A stretch of DNA of 64,000 nt from Acanthamoeba castellanii str. Neff (lineage: Eukaryota > Discosea > Longamoebia > Acanthamoebidae), in NCBI RefSeq assembly GCF_000313135.1, contig NW_004457592.1, forward strand, positions 5,976 through 69,975. Reading direction: 5' to 3'. The stretch's first letter is position 1. Each line of letters begins with the position of its first letter. This document shows positions 21,731 through 33,593 of this stretch, piece by piece. The notes below the pieces were generated by a model that worked only from the letters and a program-made list of their open reading frames with translations, ran no database searches and was not told where the DNA came from. Both the position numbers and the translations under genes were made by a program.

Positions 21731-22110
21731 GTTTGCTGTCTTCTTCGCGATTTTGTGATCTCTACCTTACAACTTTGCCACACTCGACCTGTTTCCTCGA
21801 AAGGTAAAGAGAAATGAAAGAGAAAAACTATTTCAGTGGAATAAAAAAATGAGGAATGCGAGGCATTTTAACTTCATCATGGGTGGGGTTCTGTGGCGAG
21901 CCGTTCCGCAGCACGCCAACCCACAGGGATTGACATCTGTGTCACAGACAACCCTGTATTACCCCTTCGACGATGTTGAGGTCGCACTAGACGACACCAG
22001 AGACAGCACGAGCGAAGGAGGTAGGAGGAGGGGAACGACACACGAGTATCTCGCCACTCGCATCAAAGGAAGACCAAGTGAGGCTTCTTTTGCAGCAGCA
22101 GCCCCGCAGG
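21731..22110. promoter_or_regulatory. Divergent intergenic region, SCO1 / uncharacterised gene
   Basis: About 380 bases between two outward-facing genes. There are open frames on the plus strand (from 21849) that could be an upstream exon of the right-hand gene, but I cannot join them with confidence. No other feature seen. Confidence 0.4.
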
Positions 22111-25100
22111 ATGGAACACTTGCAGGCCCTGGCGGCCGCTGAGCTGGGGAGCAGTAGTACAACCGCCGTGAGGGAGAGGACGCACGGCTCCGTCTACGTC
22201 TTGCGGGAGGACGTCGCCGTCTCCGAGGGGAGTAAGGGGGCGATGAGTCCCTTGCGCTCAGGCGGGGTTTCTTCTCCTTCATCATCGACCGTAGTGGGAG
22301 GAAGGCGAGATGACGACGACGATCACGATCAAGCTGGGCTAATCATTATCGATCACGATTCTCAGCGATTGAGATCTCAAGCAGCTGCCATTCCTCGAGT
22401 CTACGGTTCCCAATCAACCTCGACAGCGCCAGTGCTCTTAGGTAAGGGTTATAAAATCCTCATTGACCTCCTCCATCCTCAACAAAGAGAGAAATGCCCG
22501 TAGCGATTATTTACCCCAACCGGCGTCACGTGGCGCATTCTTTCCTTAGAACACCACCCCTCAGGTTTCTTGCACGGCCAAGAAGCCTCAGCACGCTCGC
22601 CACCGCGGGAAGAAGCTTCATCCAGCGTTCCTCTCGAGAGCAAGGGACGCGCCGACAGCCCGCCTTGTCCTGCTCCGCTCAGCCCGCCGTTTGTGGTGCA
22701 CCACTACCCGCCCGCCGGATCCACCCACCAGCCGCTGCCCCTGGCCACGTCAGCTGCTGCTGGTCGCCACTCGGCGCTTCTGCCTCAGCCGCCTCCTTCC
22801 CTCCGCTCCGTACTCTCCTCCCTTTCTTGGCTCCACCCACCCCGCGAGGATGGTGAACCTAAAACTGATTGCGCGCGGCTGCAACGACAGTTCATGATGA
22901 ACAACGCAGGGGCAGCACCCAACAACACGTTCGTGGGCGGCCCGCTGATCTCGCCGCGCGGTAAGCGGCTCCTGCCGCCGCAGGCTCCAGCTTCTTCGAT
23001 GACAAGCTCCAGCGCAACGATAGGAAGCCCGGCCGGTCCGATGGCCTCTCTCTTCTCACTTCACACCTTGCAAGCCCACCTTCTCCGCTCCCCGCTCTCT
23101 GCGAATGCAAGCCCCGCCGGCTCGCCGCTCATGCCGCCCAACAACTGTGGCACCACTACCACTACTCCATCTATCCCAAGCGGCGGTGCCAGCCCACTTC
23201 CCTCAGTGCGGGAGAACAGAACAAGAGACGCCTGCCTTCGGTCCAAGCCCCAGCCTCATCGCCGCTACCCAAGAAGGCCCGTCTGTCAGAGAAGTCTGCA
23301 AAGCAGCCCCGAAAGTCCAGCAAGCTGAATGGTACGGTTCAACTCTTGCGTAGCTTTTCATCTTATTTTTATTCGTGAGTGTCTAATATGCCGCTTTCTA
23401 TGTGATGGTCTATACTGGTAGGACCCGAGAGTAACTCATCGGGCACCAAGACTCAACGTACTCCCTCCGCATCGGGGCCCTACAACAACTCATCATCTCT
23501 CGAATCCTCCTTTGTTTGTCCCATCACGTCATCATCAGTTTCCTCTTCAGCATCACCTTCGTCATCCTCCTCTTCCTCTTCTTCCTCTTCCTCGTACTCC
23601 CCAGCCTTGCCGATACCATCACCAGCCGCTCCGATGGACGAGGTGACGATGGAATGTTGCGCTCAAATGTACTCCCTCCCCAAGCGATCAACCGTGCACC
23701 AGACAGAAAGGCAGACGCTCTTACGCTCTTTCATACTTGATGCGTGCAGAGCGGTAGCGCTGCAAGAGCAGGTGGTGTACTGGGGTCAATCCAAGAACAA
23801 ATGCGACGTCGCGGCGCGAGTCATTGTTCCATTCAAGTACGTGGGCATGTCTATGTCGTTCATTCAATCTCTCTCTCTCTCTCTCGCCCGCCTGACAATC
23901 CTCAATTATTGAAGGATGCCTCACGCACACTGCACCGACACTAACTCCCCTCACAGACTGCAACCGCTGCTCAACAAGCGAGCCTTCTGCCACCTGAAGC
24001 CTTCCACCATCTACGGGGAGCCGGAGCAGGAGAAGCCTTTCGTCCAGCTAAACAGTGGCGCAGCAGGGGACAACGACTTTGACGAGAAGAGAAACTCAGC
24101 GCTCCTGGTGCTAAAGCACCAAACCGAGTCCAGGGGCGAGTATGAGGTGCTCTTCAAGCAATGTATCAATGACAAGTACGTGGTCCAACCTCGCTTTCCC
24201 AAGACCTTTGAGGCCAGTGAGCTATGCACCACGCTCACGCATCTCTTTTTGTGACAACCAGGCGTTTGTCAAACCTTACACTGTTGGAGATCGTCTTTAC
24301 TCTGCTTGTGGGTGGCCATGCGATAACACGGGTGCGTACACGCCACCACGTCTCATGACCCTCGCTTGGCGTGGCTACCAACAACTGCAATGGCGTTTTC
24401 TTTTTCCTTTCTTTTATTCCTCATTCCCCCCCCCGCGCGCCTTCCAGGTGGTACCGATGGTGACCTACACGCATAGTAAAGCCATCACACGAGCCTCCTG
24501 CCGGCTCATCTGGTACCCGACAGGCGAGAGGGTGCGTTGTTGTTTCTCGATGCATTAACGTGAGCAATTCGAGCTAAACCTAGTTTTTCGGTGGGTGGCG
24601 GCCACGATCTCCACTTCTAGGATTCCATCACTATCGACGACATGCTGAACAAGCTGGCGGCCTACCACCGGCACCATCTGGACTATGAGATGCAATCGTC
24701 GGAGAAGAAGTACTATCAATCAAAGCTGCGAGTCCAGAAGAACGGTATGGATTGATGACTCCTGAAGCATTTGAAGGAATGCTAACCATTTCACTGAACA
24801 GTAATCAGCTATGAGGAGTTCTACAGCTTGCTGGGCGAATGGTTCGTACTTGCCATCAAGCTCGCAAAGAAAAAGAAGCAGTATCTGTGGCAGCAGGGAG
24901 AAAAGGTACGCACTTCAGGCCTCACGACGAGAAACGGTATCCGCCTGCAGATATCAATTTACTGATGTGTGGTATGTATGTTTATCTGTCACACGACCAC
25001 GACGACATCCACTCCAGAGTTTCGTCCCGATGCTGATCAATCCCGCCAGGGATGACCCCACGACGATACTCAAAGAGGTTGGCGATTTCGTCATCCACAT

Positions 25101-25594
25101 AGGTACAACCATACAAAGCTCAGGTTTGTCACAATACTTTCCGCCTCTTCGTGAATCCCACTCACCAGCGCTCTGTCTTAGGAGAAGAGATGAAGTCCAA
25201 GAAAGGCTCCAACTCACTTCCTCAAATATTGTACCCGCTCCAAATCACTTACATCGCCGCTGACGGTACGCGCTCTCGCCCTCTACATGCAGAGCTGCTC
25301 GTCCTCTCTCCCTCAACAGTGTCTGTTTGTGGTCGCGCGTTTTTTCGTACAACAGGTCAAGTCGATTGCATGGGGGTGGAGAGCAAGCTGGACAAGCTGA
25401 ATGGGTTCATACACGAGAAGCGATGTCTGACGCACTACCTCGTGATGGTGCCCGGCGGCGAGTGGGCACGGATCAAGAAGGAGGACTTTGCCTTCAACGC
25501 TGCACAGCAGCGACGGTGGGAAACCACCGGCGGCGACAGCTGCGTCCTGGTGCGAGGAAAGGGCGAGTGCGCCTCCTACGCCCACGCACACTGA
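22111..25594 (+). CDS. Uncharacterised protein with long Ser/Pro-rich N-terminus
   Basis: I do not recognise a family. The first half is low complexity: Ser/Pro/Ala-rich, an acidic DDDDDHDQ patch, a poly-Ser tract (23560-23600) and a basic bipartite-looking stretch (PKKARLSEKSAKQPRKSS) that could be a nuclear signal. The second half looks folded and is spread over eight or so exons: ILDACRAVALQEQVVYWG, LNKRAFCHLKPSTIYGEPEQ, AFVKPYTVGDRLYSACGWPC, ASCRLIWYPTGER, a lysine-rich helix FVLAIKLAKKKKQYLW, and FIHEKRCLTHYLVMVPGGEW to the stop at 25592. Near 23207 the frame shifts by one base between PLPS and SAGEQNKRR, and the join at 24331/24448 is not clean, so errors or missed micro-introns exist. 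The start at 22111 is the first ATG of the exon with good downstream frame; upstream exons are possible. Confidence 0.6.
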
Positions 25595-25690
25595 CATGCA
25601 TGATAGCAGGATTATTGATTTATTTGATTTAAAATTACAATAAATTTCTTGTCTGCCGCGTAAAAAGATGTATTGTCACAAATCAAATCG

Positions 25691-28106
25691 ATGGAGCAGC
25701 CAGCAACAGCTAAAACGGGGGAGGAAGTGGCAGCTGCTCGCAAGGAGGAGTTGTCGGCTCTTTCCACGCGGCAGTTGCTTGAGGAACTTCACCTGCCCCT
25801 GCCCCTCCACTACAGAGCAGAGGGTGCGCCTCCCCCACCTTTAATCTTGGGCCGCATTCTGCCCGATAAAATGAATTGAGCACCTGTCTTGTGTGATTTT
25901 ATGGGCGCCATCAGATGGGCTCACGCTCGAAGCCTACAAGAGAAAGGTACTGGAGGTGCTGCTGACCCGGGACATCGCCGCTTTCACGACAGAGGAGCTA
26001 TCCCTCTTCCTTCGCGTGTGCCCCAAGAAAGCCAACAACAGCAAGCCTGTTGAGCATGCCGAGCGGTACGGGGTTCACAACCGAACCATTCACTCAATGC
26101 ACAGCCGCCTGTGCCCAGGCACGAAGACTCACCACCTCTTACGGGTCGTTCTTTCTCTGCTATTCTCAAAAGGGCACTGCTGGCTCGGCTGAGCACCCTG
26201 TCTAAAGTCGAGCTTGCGGAGCTTCTCAAGTGGGTGGCGACATCGTCCTCCCTCGTCGCCGACAAGCAGCAAAACCAGGACAAGTAAGACCCCCTTCCTT
26301 GCCTGTTGTTGATTATCATTTTTCTTCTGCCGTTCTTACAGGCCTGCTCAACGAACTGCATGCTCGATAGATTGATTGAGGCTCTGCTGACGCGCAAGTT
26401 CGAGGAGCTGGAGCCAGCGGACTTCTTCGTAATCATGCCCTTGTGCCCTCCCGAAAGACAGCAGCAGATCATGGCCCATCTCTATCGCATCAGGTCCGTC
26501 TCTCTCCTGCCTTTCCCTTCGTTTCGAATGCCGCAAGCTCGAGTTCGTTTGCTCTTGTCCCAGTCAGTCTCGCTGTGTTAATGTTGGTGGCTTGCTGCTT
26601 CGGAAACACGCGTGCAGGCAACAGCTGGACAGCATTCAGATGCTCCAACTGATGAAGCTGTACTTCGTCGCCCCGCCCTCCGTTGAGGTACATACTTGGC
26701 CCACGCACACAGCAGTCAACTGTAATATGGCACTGATCATGCCGTGGTGGACATGCTCGCATCATGTTATAGATCCAAGGCCTCATGAACGCCCTTTATG
26801 AAAACGAAAAAAGAAGAAAGACGTCGGCCACTCGCGACTGGTCTCGTTCATCCGACCGGCGCACCAGATCCCCTATCCTCCGCAAGAAGGGGCCGAACGA
26901 CCCTTCACGTCCTATCTCGAGCCTCACCCCACACTGCCGCTGTCCTACTTCCTGGACGCCACCTTCAACCCAATCATCGAGGCTCAGGTAAAGTGGAAGT
27001 GAGTGCTGCCCATGTGCACGGCTCGGCTTGCTGACTGCACGCACCTAACCTTGGACCTGGTCTTCACAGGTGGCGAGCGAGAAGCTGGGAGCCAGCAGCT
27101 ACGCGCTGTCCCTCGCGGGTCGACTCCCGTCGCCGCAGCACGGGGTGGCTTTGTTCCTTTCCCTGCCTCCCTTCATCAGCGAAAAGCGACACTACCTGGG
27201 CTGCTTGACCGGTACGAGTTCTCGGCCTCTTCTTGCCCCTCGCGACAGGTGCACAGCCATTGAGCTCAAGTGTTGCTCTCCCATCTAATGTAACAGAAAC
27301 CAAGCCCCTGTTCCCGCTGAGCTACCCCTTGCCGACTGTTGGCGCTGTTACGGCTGTGCGCCTCATCGCGTCCGTGCTTCCGCTTGAGGCCATCGCCAAG
27401 CAATACGGAACCCAACGTACAGTATTTCTTCGGATGGGATTTCTTCACTCACCCCATGAGCACCAGGCTCACAGTTAGCTCCGTCGTGGTGTGTGTGTGT
27501 GTGTGTAGCTGCCGGAGTCCTTGCCCTCGGCTCTCAGCCTGGCACGCCACTGGCGCCGTCGCAGGTTGGCGGCGAAGTTGAGGTTCGCTTTCCCGTCCTT
27601 CTCACCCCTACCTGCCGAGGGGAAGGAGTGTGTACTGATCCTTCGCCTCGTCATCAGGTCACTGTGTGCTTTGGAGAAACGCACGTCTTCAGGCTGCAGA
27701 AGGAGGACACCTTTGATGAGGTAGGAATGCGGAAGGATCCAACATAGTTCCCTCACCTTTCCTCCAACATACTTTGCTGATCACACTACGTGTCGTGCAT
27801 CGATGTCCACAGTTGCTGAAGCGTGCGGCGCGGAGGTGGAATGTGTCGCCGACCTATCACGAACTGCAGGACAACAACTTCAGGACCCTCGACATCAACC
27901 GCCCGGTGGCCGACACGATGACGCCCAACGCCATCATCCGGCTCACCCGGCGAGGCTTTGCCGACACCGCCGCCACGCCCGCCGCCGCCGCGCCCGCTCC
28001 CGCCCTCACGAGCGTCTTCTCACCCCAGCGGCCCGTCTCCAACATCTTCGCCCAGCCGGCCCCTTCACCGTTTGCCTTCGGCACCCAGTCGCCTCTCTTC
28101 AAGTGA
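25691..28106 (+). CDS. Uncharacterised helical protein with a C-terminal ubiquitin-like segment
   Basis: No family recognised for the N-terminal 300 residues. They are helical and somewhat repetitive: LTLEAYKRKVLEVLLTRD, LLARLSTLSKVELAELL, CMLDRLIEALLTRKFEELE, each followed by a short strand-like piece, suggesting a repeated helical unit. The middle reads PLSYFLDATFNPIIEAQ, ASEKLGASSYALSLAGR and LPTVGAVTAVRLIASVLP. The last exons VTVCFGETHVFRLQKEDTF, LLKRAARRWNVSPTYHEL and TMTPNAIIRLTRRG resemble a beta-grasp (ubiquitin/RBD, TUG-type) fold by pattern only. The tail is Ala/Pro-rich, ending SPLFK. One frameshift lies in the A-rich run near 26805-26815. Part of the gene (27154-27810) is duplicated in inverse orientation at 1-644. 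Confidence 0.6.
27154..27810 (+). repeat. Right arm of a ~650-base inverted repeat
   Basis: Near-identical inverted partner of bases 1-644. This copy sits inside an intact-looking exon-intron series, so it is the likely source. Differences seen: a longer GT run at 27490-27508, a 12-base difference in an intron and scattered substitutions. Confidence 0.9.
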
Positions 28107-28143
28107 AAATATTAGGTTGCGGAAAGGAAAGAAAAGAAAGGAA

Positions 28144-30134
<1,991 letters not shown>

Positions 30135-30222
30135 GGCACACACGCAAGAAAAAGTTATTTATTCTCCGTTTTCTTTTTCTTCATCATATTTCTATTTTCT
30201 TTTATTTTATCCCCAAGGCAAG

Positions 30223-31853
30223 ATGGAGACACAGGAGAAGCCTCAGGGCACTACGGCAGATGAACGACCAGAAGAACAAACTGTGCAGGTGCGGGTCCCC
30301 AGTGTGTTGCGTCGTCAGACTTTGTAAAAATAAAATCTCATTTAGCATCACAAACAGCAGGGGGAGGGGCCAGAGCTGCTTACCTGCGCGCCCGCGGCTG
30401 CAGAAGACGCTCCGAAAGCACCCTGAGAGGGCCTGTACGACACGTTCATGCCGCTGCTCATCTCCATGACCTTCAACTCCCCGCTCCAGTTCTGGGAGCT
30501 CAACTACATGCAGCAGCAGAACCAGTTCGATGCGGCGGCCGAGGAACAGGACAAAGTGGTACGTACGCACGTGCGGACCCATGCCCCACGTCTGGCGTAC
30601 CGCGTGCCGCTTCTTCTCACACTCCTCGTCACCACGCGTGGGAGGGCGCCGTGTAGAGTAGCTTGGCCGTGTGGTTCGGCTACGAGCCCATACTGGTCGC
30701 GCTGCACGAGATCAAGCAAGTCACATGTATGTGTCTCTCTGGCTCTGTCCTCTCCTGTTTCTTGCTCTCTCCCTCTCTCTCTCTCAGTGTGCCCTCTTCT
30801 TCGTATTGTTTGCGTCTGCGCCTTTCGGAAACTCACGCTCCTCGTGTGGAGGGCTGCAGCCAACATGGACGCCGCGATACTGGATCTCGGCTGTGGCAAC
30901 GGCCACGTGTGCGAGCTCCTGCTGGCCCTCGGCTTCACCAAGTATATGTGCCTGCCGCACGCCCCGCTTTACCTCTACGTCTAAGCCTCTATGTAAACAT
31001 GACTGACTCTCGGCTGCGACTCTCAGCGTGCACGGGCTGGACTACAGCGACGCTGCGATTCGACTCGCCAGGAGCGTGCGACGGATGTATCGGGAACAGC
31101 GGGAGAACCAGCGACGGCAGGGCGGTGGCGGCGGCGATGATGACGACACCGGCGAGGTGGAGACCGGCATCGTCCGGACGGGTGGCATCGACTATGTCGT
31201 GGGTGACGCGCTGGCGACGGGCATCGAGGGCGGCTCCTTCGACGTGATCTACGACAAAGGCACCTTCGACTCCATCGCCTGCGTGAGCAAGAAGTTCGTC
31301 AAGTCGCGGCCGTCCCTCATGCCGCCGCACGAGGAGGAGAGCGACGAAGACGAGCAAATTCCCCGCAGGAGGACGACGGAAGACACGGAGAACGCCAGTG
31401 GCAACGAAGAAGAAGAGAAGGCAAACGACGACGAAGAGGACGACGAAGACGATCGAATCAAGTATTGCCGCGAGGTGAACCGGTATGGCCGCGTCTTCAT
31501 GAAGCCGCTTACGCGTGTGAAAAAGGTGAGAAAGGGTTGATGACTGATGGAGCAGCCGGGCTTGTCGCCTGCAGATTGCTCAAGCCGGGCGCCTACTTCG
31601 TCATCACGAGTCAGTGCCACGACGAAGACGAGCTGCTCCGCTTCTTCACACGCGAACCGGTACGTGCGCCGGCCTCCACCACCACCACCAAAGACCTTCT
31701 TCTTTGGCCACTCATCATGCACGCAACCCTCGTGCGCAGGAAGGCGAGCCCGCGGGCTGTGATTTCGAGCTGGTCAAGAACCTCACCGACGCGTTCGCCG
31801 ACCTGCGGCTGATGATCTTCCGTAAGCCTGCCCTTGAACTTGACCAGGACTGA
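30223..31853 (+). CDS. EEF1AKMT2/METTL10-like (EFM4) protein methyltransferase
   Basis: S-adenosylmethionine-dependent methyltransferase; the family methylates a lysine of elongation factor eEF1A. Exons: start at 30223 (METQEKPQGTT); a segment FWELNYMQQQNQFDAAAEEQ; VWFGYEPI; motif I ILDLGCGNGHVCELLLALGF; motif II VHGLDYSDAAIRLA; IDYVVGDALATGIEGG and FDVIYDKGTFDSIAC (post-motif II, DKGTFD is typical of this family); LLKPGAYFVITSQCHDEDEL; and CDFELVKNLTDAFADL to the stop at 31851. Unusual: about 65 mostly acidic residues (EEESDEDEQ, EEEEKANDDEEDDEDD) are inserted between IAC and the region before LLKPG. The acceptor before RLLKPG is at about 31575. Confidence 0.87.
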
Positions 31854-31859
31854 GAACAG

Positions 31860-33300
31860 ATTTGCCATCATGTTCGAAGAAATTGAGAGGGAGGGCGAGT
31901 CGCGCGTCGTCGCGTCGGGCCGCGTCGACCTCGTCCGCTCGGCGCTCGAGCTGCTGGCCTGGTCGATCAGGCCCTCGCCGCGCTTGAGCGCAGCCTGGCT
32001 TCTGAGTGCCTGGGCGTAGGCGCCGTAGACGGCGTCGAGCGGCTTGATGTCGATCGCTCGTAGGCGTTGTCAAACAGCGGATCGCATCTGCCTCGTGGTC
32101 GTCGACAGTCGCCTGCTGCTTGGCCTCCTTCAGGTACTGGATGCCCGCCGCCAGATTGGCAAAGAACGCCTTCTTCACCTGTGGATGCAGCGCCACAACG
32201 CCGATCGCAGGAACTTGAACGTCGTCGCTGAGCCGGAGGAGAGCAGAAGAGAAGCAAGTTGCACCTCCCTGCCATGTGGCGTGTGTGCGTGGCGCGTTGC
32301 TACCTGACCGAGGAGTTCAGGCCCTTCCACAGGCCTTGAGATCGATCTCGACGCCCACGATGCGGCTGAGGTACAGGAAGAACATCTCATGTCTATGTTC
32401 TGTCGCAGATCGAACTTGAGGGACTGCTAATCCTCCGTCAGCGCCATCTGCTCAGCAAATCGATCGATTGACATTCGCACAGGAAGACGTCAGCTGTAGG
32501 TCTTCAAATCGACGGCCTTGGCACTGGGCGTACTGGCCCTGCAGGTCCCTCACAACATCAACGATAACGAGCACACGCAATTGCCCGTCAACCTCCAGTC
32601 CGTCATCCATCTAATCTTGAAGTATAGATAAGGCGAGTGTCTGCAGGTGCACCCAGGCGGTGAATGCGTCGGAGCAGAGGTGAATGTTGTGCTTCTACTT
32701 GAAGCGGAGCACGAGCTCAGCTTGTAGAACACGCACCGCTGGTCCGCGTCTCTGGACTGCGCGAGTGTTCAAACCACACGACCACACACAGCCGTCAGTG
32801 AACGAACAGGGGACCAAGAGGGCGCGAGCCGGTACTCTTCAGAGGGACTCTCTGGCGGCAACAGGCGTGCAAAGTCGTAGACGTAGTTCCTGCCATCGGT
32901 GCCGCGGTGGGCTTCGAAGTCGCCCGGCCCGTGGATCGTCTTGTCCTTCGCCTTGTGCCCGCAGATGGCCAGCGGCGTGCACGCTGCGGTCATGGCTTCG
33001 TTCAGTTCGGGAATATCAGCGTGCACGGTCAAGCCGCCATCGCTGGAGAGGAGGACGAGGACATGTGAGTGACTGACCTGCGACAAGAGCAAGAGCAAGA
33101 GCAAGAGCAAGAGCAAGAGCAAGAGCAAGAGCAAGAGCAAGAGCAAGAGCAAGAGCAAGAGCAAGAGCAAGAGGACTGAAGATGGCACCCCGATCCGTAT
33201 TTGAGCATGTCTGACGAGATGGGGAGGAGTGCCACAGCGGCGATGCGATAGTCGCAGTGATCGATTACGCACATCAACAGGTAGCTGTGGAGGGGGCACA
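31860..33300 (-). pseudogene. Decayed CLU (clustered mitochondria) domain gene
   Basis: Pieces of a CLU-family protein lie on the minus strand in different frames. The clearest, at about 32830-33055, reads LTVHADIPELNEAMTAAC, then IHGPGDFEAHRGTDGRNYVY and DFARLLPPESP, which is the family's signature stretch. Downstream pieces (LCSDAFTAWVHL near 32650, MFFLYLSRIVGVEIDLKACG near 32340-32400, QVKKAFFANLAAGIQYLKEA near 32110-32190) also fit but are separated by stops and frame changes. No continuous frame or start is seen, and a hexanucleotide repeat sits in the upstream part. CLU proteins bind mRNA of mitochondrial proteins. It may instead be a real gene with many errors. Confidence 0.6.
33084..33174 (+). 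repeat. (AAGAGC)n microsatellite
   Basis: About fifteen perfect hexamers. On the minus strand it would read poly-Leu or poly-Ser-Cys, which creates long but meaningless open frames. Confidence 0.97.
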
Positions 33301-33593
33301 GTGCGGGTGGTCAGAACGAGGGTACAGTGAGGGGGGGGTGCCACGAGCTTCAATGAGCGTACTGCAATCCAGGCTTCTTACAATGTACTTTCGATCGCGT
33401 ACGTAACCACAGAGCTCCGCTCTTGGTGTGGTTGGGTGTATTACGTGGTGTGGCAGCCAGGTGTGCCTGGTAAGCTGACGCAGCTCCGCGGAGTGGACGC
33501 AAGAATAAGCTTCGATTTTCTTTATATTTAAATTAATTAATACAGTCGCCAGAAAGGCGTGGTGTCAGCCGGATGGAGAGGAGAAACCTCAAC

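Noticed and set aside
32769..33353. Minus-strand frame with about 30 consecutive leucines
   Set aside because: The leucine run is the (AAGAGC)n microsatellite; only the CLU-like part after it is biological.
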